Below are positions 13,558-19,149 of a DNA stretch of 47,296 nucleotides, one piece after another. Positions within the stretch are counted from its first letter, which is position 1. The number at the start of each line of letters is the position of its first letter. Under the pieces are notes generated by a model. That model made no database searches. It was not told where the DNA came from and worked only from the letters and a program-made list of their open reading frames with translations. Position numbers and translations under genes: made by a program. Source of the DNA: a virus; IMG/VR virus record IMGVR_UViG_3300030389_003972, positions 1-47,296 of that record; one strand, given 5' to 3'.

Positions 13558-13566
13558 GTTGCGCGT

Positions 13567-14184
13567 CTATTGAAAAAACTCTGAGCCGTCTTGAGTGAAT
13601 ACCGGCGATTCATTCTCGATATACTCCTGCATTGCCTCTTCGCTATACAGGTATTGATACTCTGATTCGAGTATGGTGTAGAACTCCTGCATGACATACC
13701 GAAAGCGATCCTCTAGCGCTTCGGTTAGCTCGTCGCACTCTTCCCCCTCGGAGTCATACGCGGTTATACAAACGGATCGTTCATGCGATTCGCGTGATAG
13801 CCGGTTGCGGGTAATGGAAACGGATATCGGACAGTCGCCAGGTTGCTCGTGCTGTAGGCGGTCTAGCTCCGCTGCTAGCTCCAGAATTTCGGTATTGTTT
13901 GTGTAGCCCGATAGGTTTTTTGTGGCCTTTGCGCAATACTCATATTCTCCGGTAAACGATAGCCCGTAGCCTTGCCCTAGTAGCTGATAGGAAAACTCTA
14001 TGGCGTTTGGGTTCACAAAACCCAAAGCTTGCAGCGTTTCGCGAAAATAGTCTAGGTGGCATTCGCTCCACCAGTGATCCATGATCATGGCGTCACCTCG
14101 TTGCATTCTCGCGGTGTCTTGTGCCTCCGGTGTCAGCTCGTTGTATTTGTAAACGGTCACTGGATTGTTTATTACTTGCGGCAT
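13567..14184 (-). CDS. Conserved phage protein of the 'antitoxin-like' family (205 aa)
   Basis: The opening after the start codon (VTVYKYNELTPEAQDTARMQ, then DHWWSECHLDYFRETLQALG, then EFSYQLLGQGYGLSFTGEYE) follows a pattern common in phage proteins: Y.F.EL...A...A, a W-rich helix, then SFTG.Y. Database entries often call such proteins antitoxins of toxin-antitoxin systems on weak grounds. No toxin gene is visible next to it. The C-terminal half is acidic and helical (LTEALEDRFRYVMQEFYTIL). The start at 14184 follows the CACACACGGAGAA leader. The function is not known. Confidence 0.75.
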   Translation of the reverse strand: MPQVINNPVTVYKYNELTPEAQDTARMQRGDAMIMDHWWSECHLDYFRETLQALGFVNPNAIEFSYQLLGQGYGLSFTGEYEYCAKATKNLSGYTNNTEILELAAELDRLQHEQPGDCPISVSITRNRLSRESHERSVCITAYDSEGEECDELTEALEDRFRYVMQEFYTILESEYQYLYSEEAMQEYIENESPVFTQDGSEFFQ

Positions 14185-14188
14185 TTTC

Positions 14189-14202
14189 TTCTCCGTGTGT
14201 GT
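14189..14202 (-). promoter_or_regulatory. CACACACGGAGAA leader before the 205-aa gene
   Basis: Minus-strand ACACACACGGAGAA ends 4 nt before the ATG at 14184 and supplies its SD. No clear -35/-10 pair was found in the 85-bp gap 14185-14269. Confidence 0.6.
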
Positions 14203-14232
14203 TTTCCGTCCGTCAGTGGGCGGCATATGCCC

Positions 14233-14250
14233 CCGAGTTTCTACACTCGG
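14233..14250 (-). terminator. Hairpin after the 279-aa gene
   Basis: CCGAGT-TTCTAC-ACTCGG is a perfect 6-bp stem, 20 bp beyond the stop at 14270 in leftward transcription. There is no T run, so it is a possible terminator or processing site. Confidence 0.4.
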
Positions 14251-14269
14251 AAGCATAAACAGCTACCGA

Positions 14270-15109
14270 CTAGGCCAGTGCCAATGTGCGACGTTCCGGG
14301 TTATCTCCTACCCACTTTTCTAGCTCTGGAGATAGCGCGGACCCAACGCGGCACGGTGTCTTACCGTCCTTTTGGAACTGCACAAGTAGCTCGTGCGTTG
14401 CCTCTTCTCCGTGCTCTTCTAAAAAGTCTGTCAATTTGCCTTCTGTCTCATGGTTAGAGTGTTCAGAAACAAAGTCCGCGATGCTTTCTAGGTTGAGCGT
14501 TACCCGTACCCGTGTAAGGTGTGATCCGTCTTGGTTATTAGTCCGCAGACCCACCGCCTCAAAGGTTAGATCGACGCCAAAGTCTGACGCACTGTCCAGG
14601 TGAAAGAACCAGCTTCGCGGACCATGATCCACCATCGACCGAAACGCAGACAGAGCATACTCCGACGGGTTTTGGCCGTTCTTGCTGTGCTTCCATGATG
14701 TACCGTTTTCGATGACGTGTTTCAGTAGTCCAGCGGTTGAACCCTTACACAATTCATCCACTAGATCCGCGCACGTTTCCTGTAGATCGGGCTCGTCTTG
14801 GGCTTCGCCGTATATGTCTTGCTGCATTGCCATGTACGCTTGCTGGCATTCGTCGCGTGGAGCCTCGCCAATTTGATCGGCGTAGGCATCCCAGTTATTG
14901 GTCAAAGCTAAAACGGTGCGAGCTTTGCTGTAATAGATGACGTACTCGTGGCTATCAATACGCTCGTGCAGTGCATGGCCCGGATCGTCCACGTCGTACC
15001 CTTCCGAGACAAAGCCCTCGCCGCCCGCGAATAGTGGCCGCGTATCCGCGATCCATTCTGCGGTTGCTCGTACTTCGCTCCAGTATTCTTTTTGTGTTAG
15101 CTGTGACAT
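14270..15109 (-). CDS. Hypothetical acidic protein (279 aa)
   Basis: This is the largest gene of the accessory block after the integrase. It begins MSQLTQKEYWSEVRATAEWI. The middle region is acidic (EAQDEPDLQETCADLVDELC) and the C-terminal half has strand-like segments (SHLTRVRVTLNLESIADFVS). It is preceded by the strongest version of the leader (ACACACACACGGAGAA) and by a promoter whose -35 sits in a perfect palindromic operator, so it is probably well regulated and strongly expressed when derepressed. I recognise no domain. Confidence 0.75.
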   Translation of the reverse strand: MSQLTQKEYWSEVRATAEWIADTRPLFAGGEGFVSEGYDVDDPGHALHERIDSHEYVIYYSKARTVLALTNNWDAYADQIGEAPRDECQQAYMAMQQDIYGEAQDEPDLQETCADLVDELCKGSTAGLLKHVIENGTSWKHSKNGQNPSEYALSAFRSMVDHGPRSWFFHLDSASDFGVDLTFEAVGLRTNNQDGSHLTRVRVTLNLESIADFVSEHSNHETEGKLTDFLEEHGEEATHELLVQFQKDGKTPCRVGSALSPELEKWVGDNPERRTLALA

Positions 15110-15114
15110 TTTTT

Positions 15115-15178
15115 TTCTCCGTGTGTGTGTAACTATGGGGACGTTACCGCCCCCGTTCTACGTTGTCAAGTGACTTGA
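15115..15178 (-). promoter_or_regulatory. Leftward promoter with perfect TCAAGTGACTTGA operator and leader
   Basis: TTGACA (15169-15164), a 17-nt spacer and TAACGT (15146-15141) form the promoter. The palindrome TCAAGTGACTTGA (15166-15178) covers the -35. ACACACACACGGAGAA (15130-15115) precedes the ATG at 15109. The operator and its flank TAGAAA are identical to those at 16050. Confidence 0.7.
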
Positions 15179-15185
15179 TAGAAAT

Positions 15186-15302
15186 TTATAATAAAAAGAA
15201 TAAAACCGCTACAGGGTAAAGCATCGGAGCTAATACCGCCCCGGTCAATATGCCCCGGTATAACTCGTGTTTGTCCTGTTCTGTCAGTGGTCCGTTGTGC
15301 AT
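15186..15302 (-). CDS. Small membrane protein (38 aa)
   Basis: The protein is MHNGPLTEQDKHELYRGI, then LTGAVLAPMLYPVAVLFFLL: a polar N-terminus and one C-terminal membrane helix ending at the stop. The ATG at 15302 is preceded by ACACACACTAAGGGG, a variant of the leader in which AAGGGG replaces GGAG. The longer open frame reaching 15455 overlaps the upstream gene and lacks this signal, so it is rejected. A C-terminal anchor with charged N-tail fits a regulator of host membrane or lysis proteins; the role is unknown. Confidence 0.65.
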   Translation of the reverse strand: MHNGPLTEQDKHELYRGILTGAVLAPMLYPVAVLFFLL

Positions 15303-15315
15303 TTTTGCTAGCCCC

Positions 15316-15329
15316 TTAGTGTGTGTGTC
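15316..15329 (-). promoter_or_regulatory. Variant CACACAC leader before the 38-aa gene
   Basis: The minus strand reads ACACACACTAAGGGG; the CA run is kept but the SD part is AAGGGG. No separate promoter is visible, so it may be read from 16.05 kb. Confidence 0.45.
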
Positions 15330-15400
15330 GCGTTTCTGTCTTTTGACTTCATCAATACCGGCGCACACCGGTAGACGCTGCCCCTGTAGGGGCATTCGTT

Positions 15401-15982
15401 CTATGCGTTCATGGTTTCCGGTTCTGCATATGCCGATTCGATACGCTCGCCGCATTGATCACAGTATAGGTGTGGATCTTCGTAGTTTATAGCGTGCGCG
15501 GTTATTGTCTCGCGATTGTGTGGATCTGGATCGGTAGCGTTTAAGATGTCTGTTCCAACGCATGCCGGACAGACGGCGCAATTATCGCGGTCAATGTAGA
15601 ATAGTGGGTAGCTTCCAAGGTGCGTATACTTTTGCACGTAGATTTGCGAGCTAACATCTCGCATGTATGGGAATTTGCCCCCACCGATCAGGATGTGCTC
15701 GTTTGTGGGGTGTTTTTTCTGTGCGTACGGATCTCGAAACCATAGCGCCGGGTCATTCTGCACTGTGATCTCGGTATCTTCGTCTATCTCGTAGCGTTCG
15801 ACCTCGTCGCCGTTTTCGTCTACGGAGTACGCGACAAGGTACCAGTCATTGCCAGCGGACTGCACCAGAAAGCGCGCCATGTGTGGCCATGACTCGCCCT
15901 TGTGCGGTAGTGTTGTGCCTGTGCGGGGTGCGGTGTGTGTGTCGCATACAATGGACCAATGAATTGTCTTGATGTTCTGCAT
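15401..15982 (-). CDS. Hypothetical protein with two CxxC pairs (193 aa)
   Basis: Near the C-terminus CAVCPACVGTDI and LYCDQCGERIES provide two CxxC pairs about 40 residues apart, a likely zinc-binding fold. The middle contains WYLVAYSVDENGDEVERYEI and HILIGGGKFPYMRD. The ATG at 15982 follows the CACACACGGAGAA leader; the longer frame to 16177 is not supported. It is the first gene behind the best leftward promoter (16026-16053). The function is unknown, possibly an early host-takeover protein. Confidence 0.75.
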   Translation of the reverse strand: MQNIKTIHWSIVCDTHTAPRTGTTLPHKGESWPHMARFLVQSAGNDWYLVAYSVDENGDEVERYEIDEDTEITVQNDPALWFRDPYAQKKHPTNEHILIGGGKFPYMRDVSSQIYVQKYTHLGSYPLFYIDRDNCAVCPACVGTDILNATDPDPHNRETITAHAINYEDPHLYCDQCGERIESAYAEPETMNA

Positions 15983-15988
15983 AGTATT

Positions 15989-16062
15989 TTCTCCGTGTGT
16001 GTTTCGCTCTTTCGAGCTTGTTTCCATCATACCTATGGAATTTGTACTGTCAAGTGACTTGA
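15989..16062 (-). promoter_or_regulatory. Strong leftward promoter with perfect operator and leader
   Basis: TTGACA (16053-16048), a 16-nt spacer and TATGAT (16031-16026) form a near-consensus sigma70 promoter. TCAAGTGACTTGA (16050-16062) overlaps the -35, so a bound repressor would block RNA polymerase. ACACACACGGAGAA (16002-15989) is in the 5' leader, 7 nt before the ATG at 15982. Confidence 0.78.
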
Positions 16063-16287
16063 TAGAAAAAGATTGTAAATGTTTGTATTTTCTGTGCCGT
16101 CTTGCGGTTTTGGTATTGGCTAGGGTGGATTGCCTATGAAATGTGGGTGGGTTGGGGTGGTATTGAATCCATACCAACCGCCCCCATTAGCGCGTACCAG
16201 TGGGGCACGTGTCGCGTTTGCTATGCCTTGAGCGTACATGGTGCCGGTGTTTGTGTCCTGCAATGGCTAATATCGGACACTAAAAAA

Positions 16288-16329
16288 TGGGGGGGGTAGG
16301 GGGTATACCGCCCCCTGGAACATACCCCC
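16288..16329 (-). terminator. G/C-run hairpin region, possible terminator of the 16.5-17.1 kb operon
   Basis: GGGGGTAT (16299-16306) pairs with ATACCCCC (16322-16329); an alternative stem is AGGGGG/CCCCCT (16298-16316). Transcripts coming leftward from 16470 would form it and then read an eight-C run followed by ATTTTTT. The plus strand carries G8 and G5 runs here and G8 at 16397-16404. The gap 16063-16469 (407 bp) otherwise shows only the promoter at its left edge and small hairpins (16441-16451). Confidence 0.45.
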
Positions 16330-16469
16330 CGTCCATATTGCCTACGCAATAGTCTAATAATATCAGTGACTTACGGAATGCGCCGGGGTCTCGGTAGGGG
16401 GGGGTGGCCTTCGAGCGCAGCGCAGGGTACCCATAACCCCACGGCGAAGCCGCCCCTCCGCTACAAAGT

Positions 16470-16679
16470 CTAGGATTTAGAACTTTTCTGCCGCCCAGCG
16501 ATAACGTCGGCATACGTGATTTTGTCATAAGGCTTTGCCAACTTAGCGAGTGCCTGCTGTGTAGCGGTCATGGGTTTTTTGGCTGAATAGCCCTTTTTAC
16601 CCTTTTTTGGCTTTGGCATTGGTCGTTTTGGGGACTTTGGCTTTCCTGGCTTTGATTTTCCGCCCATTGCGTGTTTCAT
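16470..16679 (-). CDS. Lys/Pro-rich small protein (69 aa), possibly a frameshifted extension of the upstream gene
   Basis: As an independent gene it starts at 16679 with AGGAG 7 nt upstream. It has a Lys/Pro/Gly-rich N-terminal half (GGKSKPGKPKSPKRPMPKPK), then a more normal C-terminal part (MTATQQALAKLAKPYDKITY, ADVIAGRQKSSKS). It overlaps the 3' end of the 93-aa gene by 83 nt in the +1 frame. A single +1 shift at the A6 run (16603-16608), just before the upstream stop, would fuse the two proteins smoothly. It may therefore be the C-terminal part of one gene. Confidence 0.55.
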   Translation of the reverse strand: MKHAMGGKSKPGKPKSPKRPMPKPKKGKKGYSAKKPMTATQQALAKLAKPYDKITYADVIAGRQKSSKS

Positions 16680-16878
16680 CTCTAATCTCCTGGATTGCAG
16701 TAAGTAGTAAGTCAGCCTGATCATCACGTAGGGTGGCGACCATGCTGGATTCAGTTCCATAGGTGCCAAATGGCTCGCCATGCAGCACTAACCGCACGGA
16801 CTTTTGACCTATGGGATACACGATAACCTCGGTGAAGTTGATATCGTCTGTGACCATTCTAAGCGTTGGTGCATTCAT
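16597..16878 (-). CDS. Hypothetical protein with basic tail (93 aa)
   Basis: The ATG at 16878 overlaps the upstream stop (ATGA). The protein begins MNAPTLRMVTDDINFTEVIV and has the segments VRLVLHGEPFGTYGTESSMV and LRDDQADLLLTAIQEIRDET. It then turns highly basic (RNGRKIKARKAKVPKTTNAK) up to the stop. An alpha/beta body with a Lys-rich tail suggests nucleic-acid contact. The tail is followed in the +1 frame by the 69-aa reading frame, as noted there. No family is recognised. Confidence 0.68.
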   Translation of the reverse strand: MNAPTLRMVTDDINFTEVIVYPIGQKSVRLVLHGEPFGTYGTESSMVATLRDDQADLLLTAIQEIRDETRNGRKIKARKAKVPKTTNAKAKKG

Positions 16879-17078
16879 TTCAGGATAAGTGCCTCGATAT
16901 GCTCTGGTTGGTCGTGATCTGCGCCTTTTAGCTCTACTGGCTCCTGTACTACAACTGCGGATTTGTAGTCTCCGTTGGGCATTTGCACCAAAACGGGCAG
17001 CCATGGGTCGTGCATTAGACGTGTAGCCAGCTCGCAAGCGACAAGCTGTGGCTCCAGGTCTTTTTTGGTAATAGGCAT
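16875..17078 (-). CDS. Hypothetical protein (67 aa)
   Basis: This is the first gene of a short leftward operon. The sequence MPITKKDLEPQLVACELATR continues LMHDPWLPVLVQMPNGDYKS and AVVVQEPVELKGADHDQPEH. The segment PVLVQMPNGDYKSAVVVQEP has a beta-hairpin look, and similar phage proteins place such a segment ahead of D.E...I.L. No good SD precedes the ATG at 17078. A TATAAA (17145-17140 on the minus strand) about 60 nt upstream may be the -10 box. The function is unknown. Confidence 0.62.
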   Translation of the reverse strand: MPITKKDLEPQLVACELATRLMHDPWLPVLVQMPNGDYKSAVVVQEPVELKGADHDQPEHIEALILK

Positions 17079-17361
17079 GAGCTGGATATTGGTCTAATCG
17101 AGAACTATTGGCAAGAACCGCGCTAAACCCCGCACGTAATTTATACGCCCCTGGGGATAGATACACGTATTGCCTTGCGGGCCGGGGTTTGTGCGTTTTG
17201 AAAACCGGAGGGTGATTGGAATGGAGGGGGGTTCTCAGGGGGGAGGAAACGAGGGAGGCCGTTTCACGGCTCCTTGCGTATCATATTTTTCAGAACCTGT
17301 AAATATGGGGTGCCTGTTTTTCTGAAGGGTACCCATATCGGGGGCAATATACGGTGGCACG

Positions 17362-17379
17362 CGGAGATGGCCGTCTCCG
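17362..17379. repeat. Inverted repeat CGGAGA/TCTCCG
   Basis: CGGAGA-TGGCCG-TCTCCG is a perfect 6-bp stem; TGGCC in the loop is partly self-complementary. It lies 20 bp before the nested cruciform. Confidence 0.6.
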
Positions 17380-17398
17380 ACGCGCCGGTCAGCAGCTA

Positions 17399-17437
17399 GT
17401 AGCCAATGTCCATGTGTTAGTTCCTAACACCGGCTAC
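17399..17437. repeat. Nested inverted repeat (cruciform-like)
   Basis: An outer GTAGCC/GGCTAC pair (17399-17404, 17432-17437) encloses an inner perfect GTGTTAG-TTC-CTAACAC (17414-17430). CAGCAGCTA also flanks it as a direct repeat (17390-17398 and 17436-17444). It resembles a regulator-binding or origin element. Confidence 0.65.
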
Positions 17438-17511
17438 AGCAGCTAACGAATAGAGAGCAAATCAGGCCCAGGTCTCACGGACTAGCCTAGTGGCAGCATG
17501 GTGCCCTGCAA

Positions 17512-17560
17512 TACGAATCTTTGCAAACGGGCCTTCCATATAAGCCATTTTTACGAATCT
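17512..17560. repeat. Two direct TACGAATCTyTGyAA repeats
   Basis: TACGAATCTTTGCAA (17512-17526) and TACGAATCTCTGTAA (17552-17566) are 40 bp apart, i.e. close to four helical turns. Each is flanked by bases that can pair across it (TGCAA/TTGCA; TTAC/GTAA). They could be protein-binding sites (iteron-like or integrase arm-like). Confidence 0.55.
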
Positions 17561-17657
17561 CTGTAAGCTGCCGTTATCAATAGGAAAACCCAGGATTAGC
17601 GCAATTTTTTTTGAACTTTCTTCGCGGGGCAGGCAAATCTGCTACCGTCCGAGCGGC

Positions 17658-17996
17658 ATGAGACACCGCTTTGACCGCAAATGGGGGGACTTCCCCCGAA
17701 CCTGCAAAGATTGTGGGTTTACCGAGCACGGTATGGAGCGGGCTGGGCCTCGGAATGGCAAGCGCATTATGGTGTCGAACACCGCCTGGGGGCCAAAACG
17801 TCCTAGAACGCGCCGTGACCGATTTTGCCGCAGTAAAGAGATGGGGTTTGATGCCGTATCTGCCAGACGGGCGGGCGGTGACTGGGTTGCTTTGAACCTG
17901 GGCAGGGGAGAGTTCATGGTAGGGGCAGAATATGCCGAGCGATTGCTAGAATGCCTAGTGGAGATGTTCGATTCAGAGGAACAACCCGAGGACTGA
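17658..17996 (+). CDS. Hypothetical protein with CxxC motif (112 aa)
   Basis: This is the first rightward gene after the divergent region. The N-terminus has RTCKDCGFTEHGMERAGPRN, a possible half zinc site, followed by a basic GPKRPRTRRDRFCRSKEM stretch and an acidic end (LVEMFDSEEQPED). The SD is weak (GAGCGG). The 3' end overlaps in antisense the gene at 17973. A DNA-binding or terminase-related role is conceivable given its place before the packaging genes, but it is not shown. Confidence 0.6.
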   Translation: MRHRFDRKWGDFPRTCKDCGFTEHGMERAGPRNGKRIMVSNTAWGPKRPRTRRDRFCRSKEMGFDAVSARRAGGDWVALNLGRGEFMVGAEYAERLLECLVEMFDSEEQPED

Positions 17997-18194
17997 AAGT
18001 CCTGTCACCACCCACATCCACCGAAATACCCACCCCATATCGGTGTGTACGTCCAGAAAGTTGCAACTTGTGGTGTATGTGGCGTTTTGGAAGTCTTCTA
18101 TCAGGCATGTCATACGCTCTTGTTCGCCGTCTTGCATGCGCTCCATGTCTTTCAGCTTCTTTTCCATTGCCTCGCACTTTGCACATTCACTCAT
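17973..18194 (-). CDS. Tail-anchored small membrane protein (73 aa)
   Basis: The protein begins MSECAKCEAMEKKLKDMERM and has a short coiled-coil-like region with a CxxC, then SCNFLDVHTDMGWVFRWMWV, ending in VTGLSVLGLFL. A single C-terminal membrane helix is clear (about 52-73). The second of two adjacent ATGs (18194) has AGAGG 6 nt upstream. It is encoded opposite to its neighbours and overlaps the preceding gene by 24 nt at the 3' ends. The layout (cytosolic coil and C-terminal anchor) resembles small regulators of membrane processes. Confidence 0.55.
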   Translation of the reverse strand: MSECAKCEAMEKKLKDMERMQDGEQERMTCLIEDFQNATYTTSCNFLDVHTDMGWVFRWMWVVTGLSVLGLFL

Positions 18195-18208
18195 CATCAG
18201 CCTCTTTT

Positions 18209-18238
18209 TTGTGTTTTATAGCTTACACGGCGTAATAT
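18209..18238 (+). promoter_or_regulatory. Rightward promoter giving a near-leaderless mRNA
   Basis: TTGTGT (18209-18214), an 18-nt spacer and TAATAT (18233-18238) resemble a sigma70 promoter. Only 5 nt separate the -10 from the ATG at 18244, so transcription would begin at or next to the start codon. The gene has no SD. Confidence 0.45.
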
Positions 18239-18243
18239 GACGC

Positions 18244-18528
18244 ATGGACCGAACGCGCAACCAAATGGCTGATCGTATTCTTCGCAGCAAATTTCAGCCA
18301 GACGCTGAAATACCAGGCTATGGAGTCACTGTCAGTGAGTTTATTCACCAGCTAAGGCACGGTGGGGACCAAGCAGAGGACTTTCTTGAGGGTATGTCCA
18401 ATATGGCTGCGGCTCGATTGCGCCTGATACTTCCTAAAAGCGCCGTTTCTTTGGAGCATCCCAAGGGGATACGGGCCGCGATGGTTCGTAAGAAAAAGAA
18501 AAAGTCAAAATATCCCAAACTTTTGTGA
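18244..18528 (+). CDS. Hypothetical basic protein (94 aa)
   Basis: The sequence MDRTRNQMADRILRSKFQPD continues with VTVSEFIHQLRHGGDQAEDF and ends in a Lys-rich tail (AAMVRKKKKKSKYPKLL). The tail and helical body are compatible with DNA binding. There is no SD before the ATG, but a promoter sits directly upstream, suggesting a leaderless message. The place, two genes before the large terminase, would allow a role in packaging, but no family is recognised. Confidence 0.6.
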   Translation: MDRTRNQMADRILRSKFQPDAEIPGYGVTVSEFIHQLRHGGDQAEDFLEGMSNMAAARLRLILPKSAVSLEHPKGIRAAMVRKKKKKSKYPKLL

Positions 18529-18567
18529 TTCGCTGGACATTTCTTTTGGGGTATATACAGTCGGGCT

Positions 18568-19149
18568 ATGCCAAAACCCGCTGAAGATACTAAAAATGCA
18601 CCTTTTACTGCCTCTCGACCTTCGCCGCCCAGAATGGCTGAAGGTGGTTCACCGTGGCCTATAGCCCTTGATTCGGCTTTGCAGCGAGAACTGACCAACC
18701 TGATGAGGGCAACTGGGCTAAAAAGCACCCGACCCATCATAGATTTCGTTGGTGAGCTACTGGTTTCTTGGTGGGAACCGCAAGTTCCCGGCGATGCATA
18801 CAGTCTTACCAAGGCAGAGCGGCAAGACACGGTTACTCTAAGCAATGGAAACGGGCTATATAGCCACGATATGAGTTGGCATGTCTACTGCCGCTTGGAT
18901 AAAATCGCTAAAGCGATAGGCACAACGCCGTCTGCGATGATGCTTATTGCCATGCATACTAATCGCATCCGCACTTTCTTGAGGGCAATACCCCCATCTC
19001 GGACCACTGCGCGCATGAGCGGCATCCGAAACTCAATAGTTGCTACTATGGATGCCATTGATGACGCCGAGATCGCCCGTGAACAGAAGGCAGCAAAGAA
19101 AAAAGTCAGTCGTAAGAAAGCGAAAACGGCAACCCCTGCCACTGCATGA
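18568..19149 (+). CDS. Candidate small terminase subunit or packaging accessory (193 aa)
   Basis: The gene overlaps the large terminase by 4 nt (ATGA), the usual position for the small subunit. The body is helical (LDSALQRELTNLMRATGLKS, RPIIDFVGELLVSWW, CRLDKIAKAIGTTPSAMMLI), and the last 25 residues are a Lys/Ala-rich tail (AAKKKVSRKKAKTATPATA). The segment IAKAIGTTPSAMMLIAMHTN could be a helix-turn-helix. The function is assigned from position and general features only. A TATATA box lies 10 nt before the ATG, so this mRNA may also be nearly leaderless. Confidence 0.55.
   Translation: MPKPAEDTKNAPFTASRPSPPRMAEGGSPWPIALDSALQRELTNLMRATGLKSTRPIIDFVGELLVSWWEPQVPGDAYSLTKAERQDTVTLSNGNGLYSHDMSWHVYCRLDKIAKAIGTTPSAMMLIAMHTNRIRTFLRAIPPSRTTARMSGIRNSIVATMDAIDDAEIAREQKAAKKKVSRKKAKTATPATA

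Larger units (their letters stand above)
17079..17657. other. Structured divergent noncoding region (579 bp)
   Basis: It separates the leftward accessory genes from the rightward late operon. It holds G-rich tracts (17201-17258), a hairpin with one bulge (17250-17270, GGAG-CCGT/ACGG-CTCC), GGGTACCC (17328-17335, also at 16424), a CGGAGA/TCTCCG hairpin, a nested cruciform, two copies of TACGAATCT and a T8 run (17606-17613). No tRNA and no convincing gene was found. Candidate roles are bidirectional promoter control, replication origin or packaging site. Confidence 0.6.

Noticed and set aside
13567-14184. Toxin-antitoxin system
   Set aside because: The antitoxin label of this family rests on weak annotation, and no toxin gene lies beside it.
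15186-15455. 89-aa version of the 38-aa gene
   Set aside because: It overlaps the 193-aa gene by 55 nt without an SD; the CACACAC leader marks the internal ATG at 15302.
16102-16299. 65-aa Trp-rich plus-strand frame in the 16.1-16.3 kb gap
   Set aside because: No SD, isolated on the wrong strand behind a leftward promoter, odd composition; treated as chance.
16280-16528. 82-aa minus-strand open frame rich in Gly/Pro
   Set aside because: It arises from G/C runs and hairpins, has no SD and overlaps the 69-aa gene; the composition is not protein-like.
17221-17325. 34-codon frame starting ATGGAGGGG with GGAGG upstream
   Set aside because: It lies across hairpins and G tracts in the structured region; composition looks like noncoding DNA. 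The SD match is explained by G-richness.
17470-17580. A tRNA or tRNA fragment suggested by GCCTAGTGGCAG and ACGAATCT
   Set aside because: No acceptor stem and no 7-nt T-loop can be formed; the ACGAATCT copies are better seen as direct repeats.
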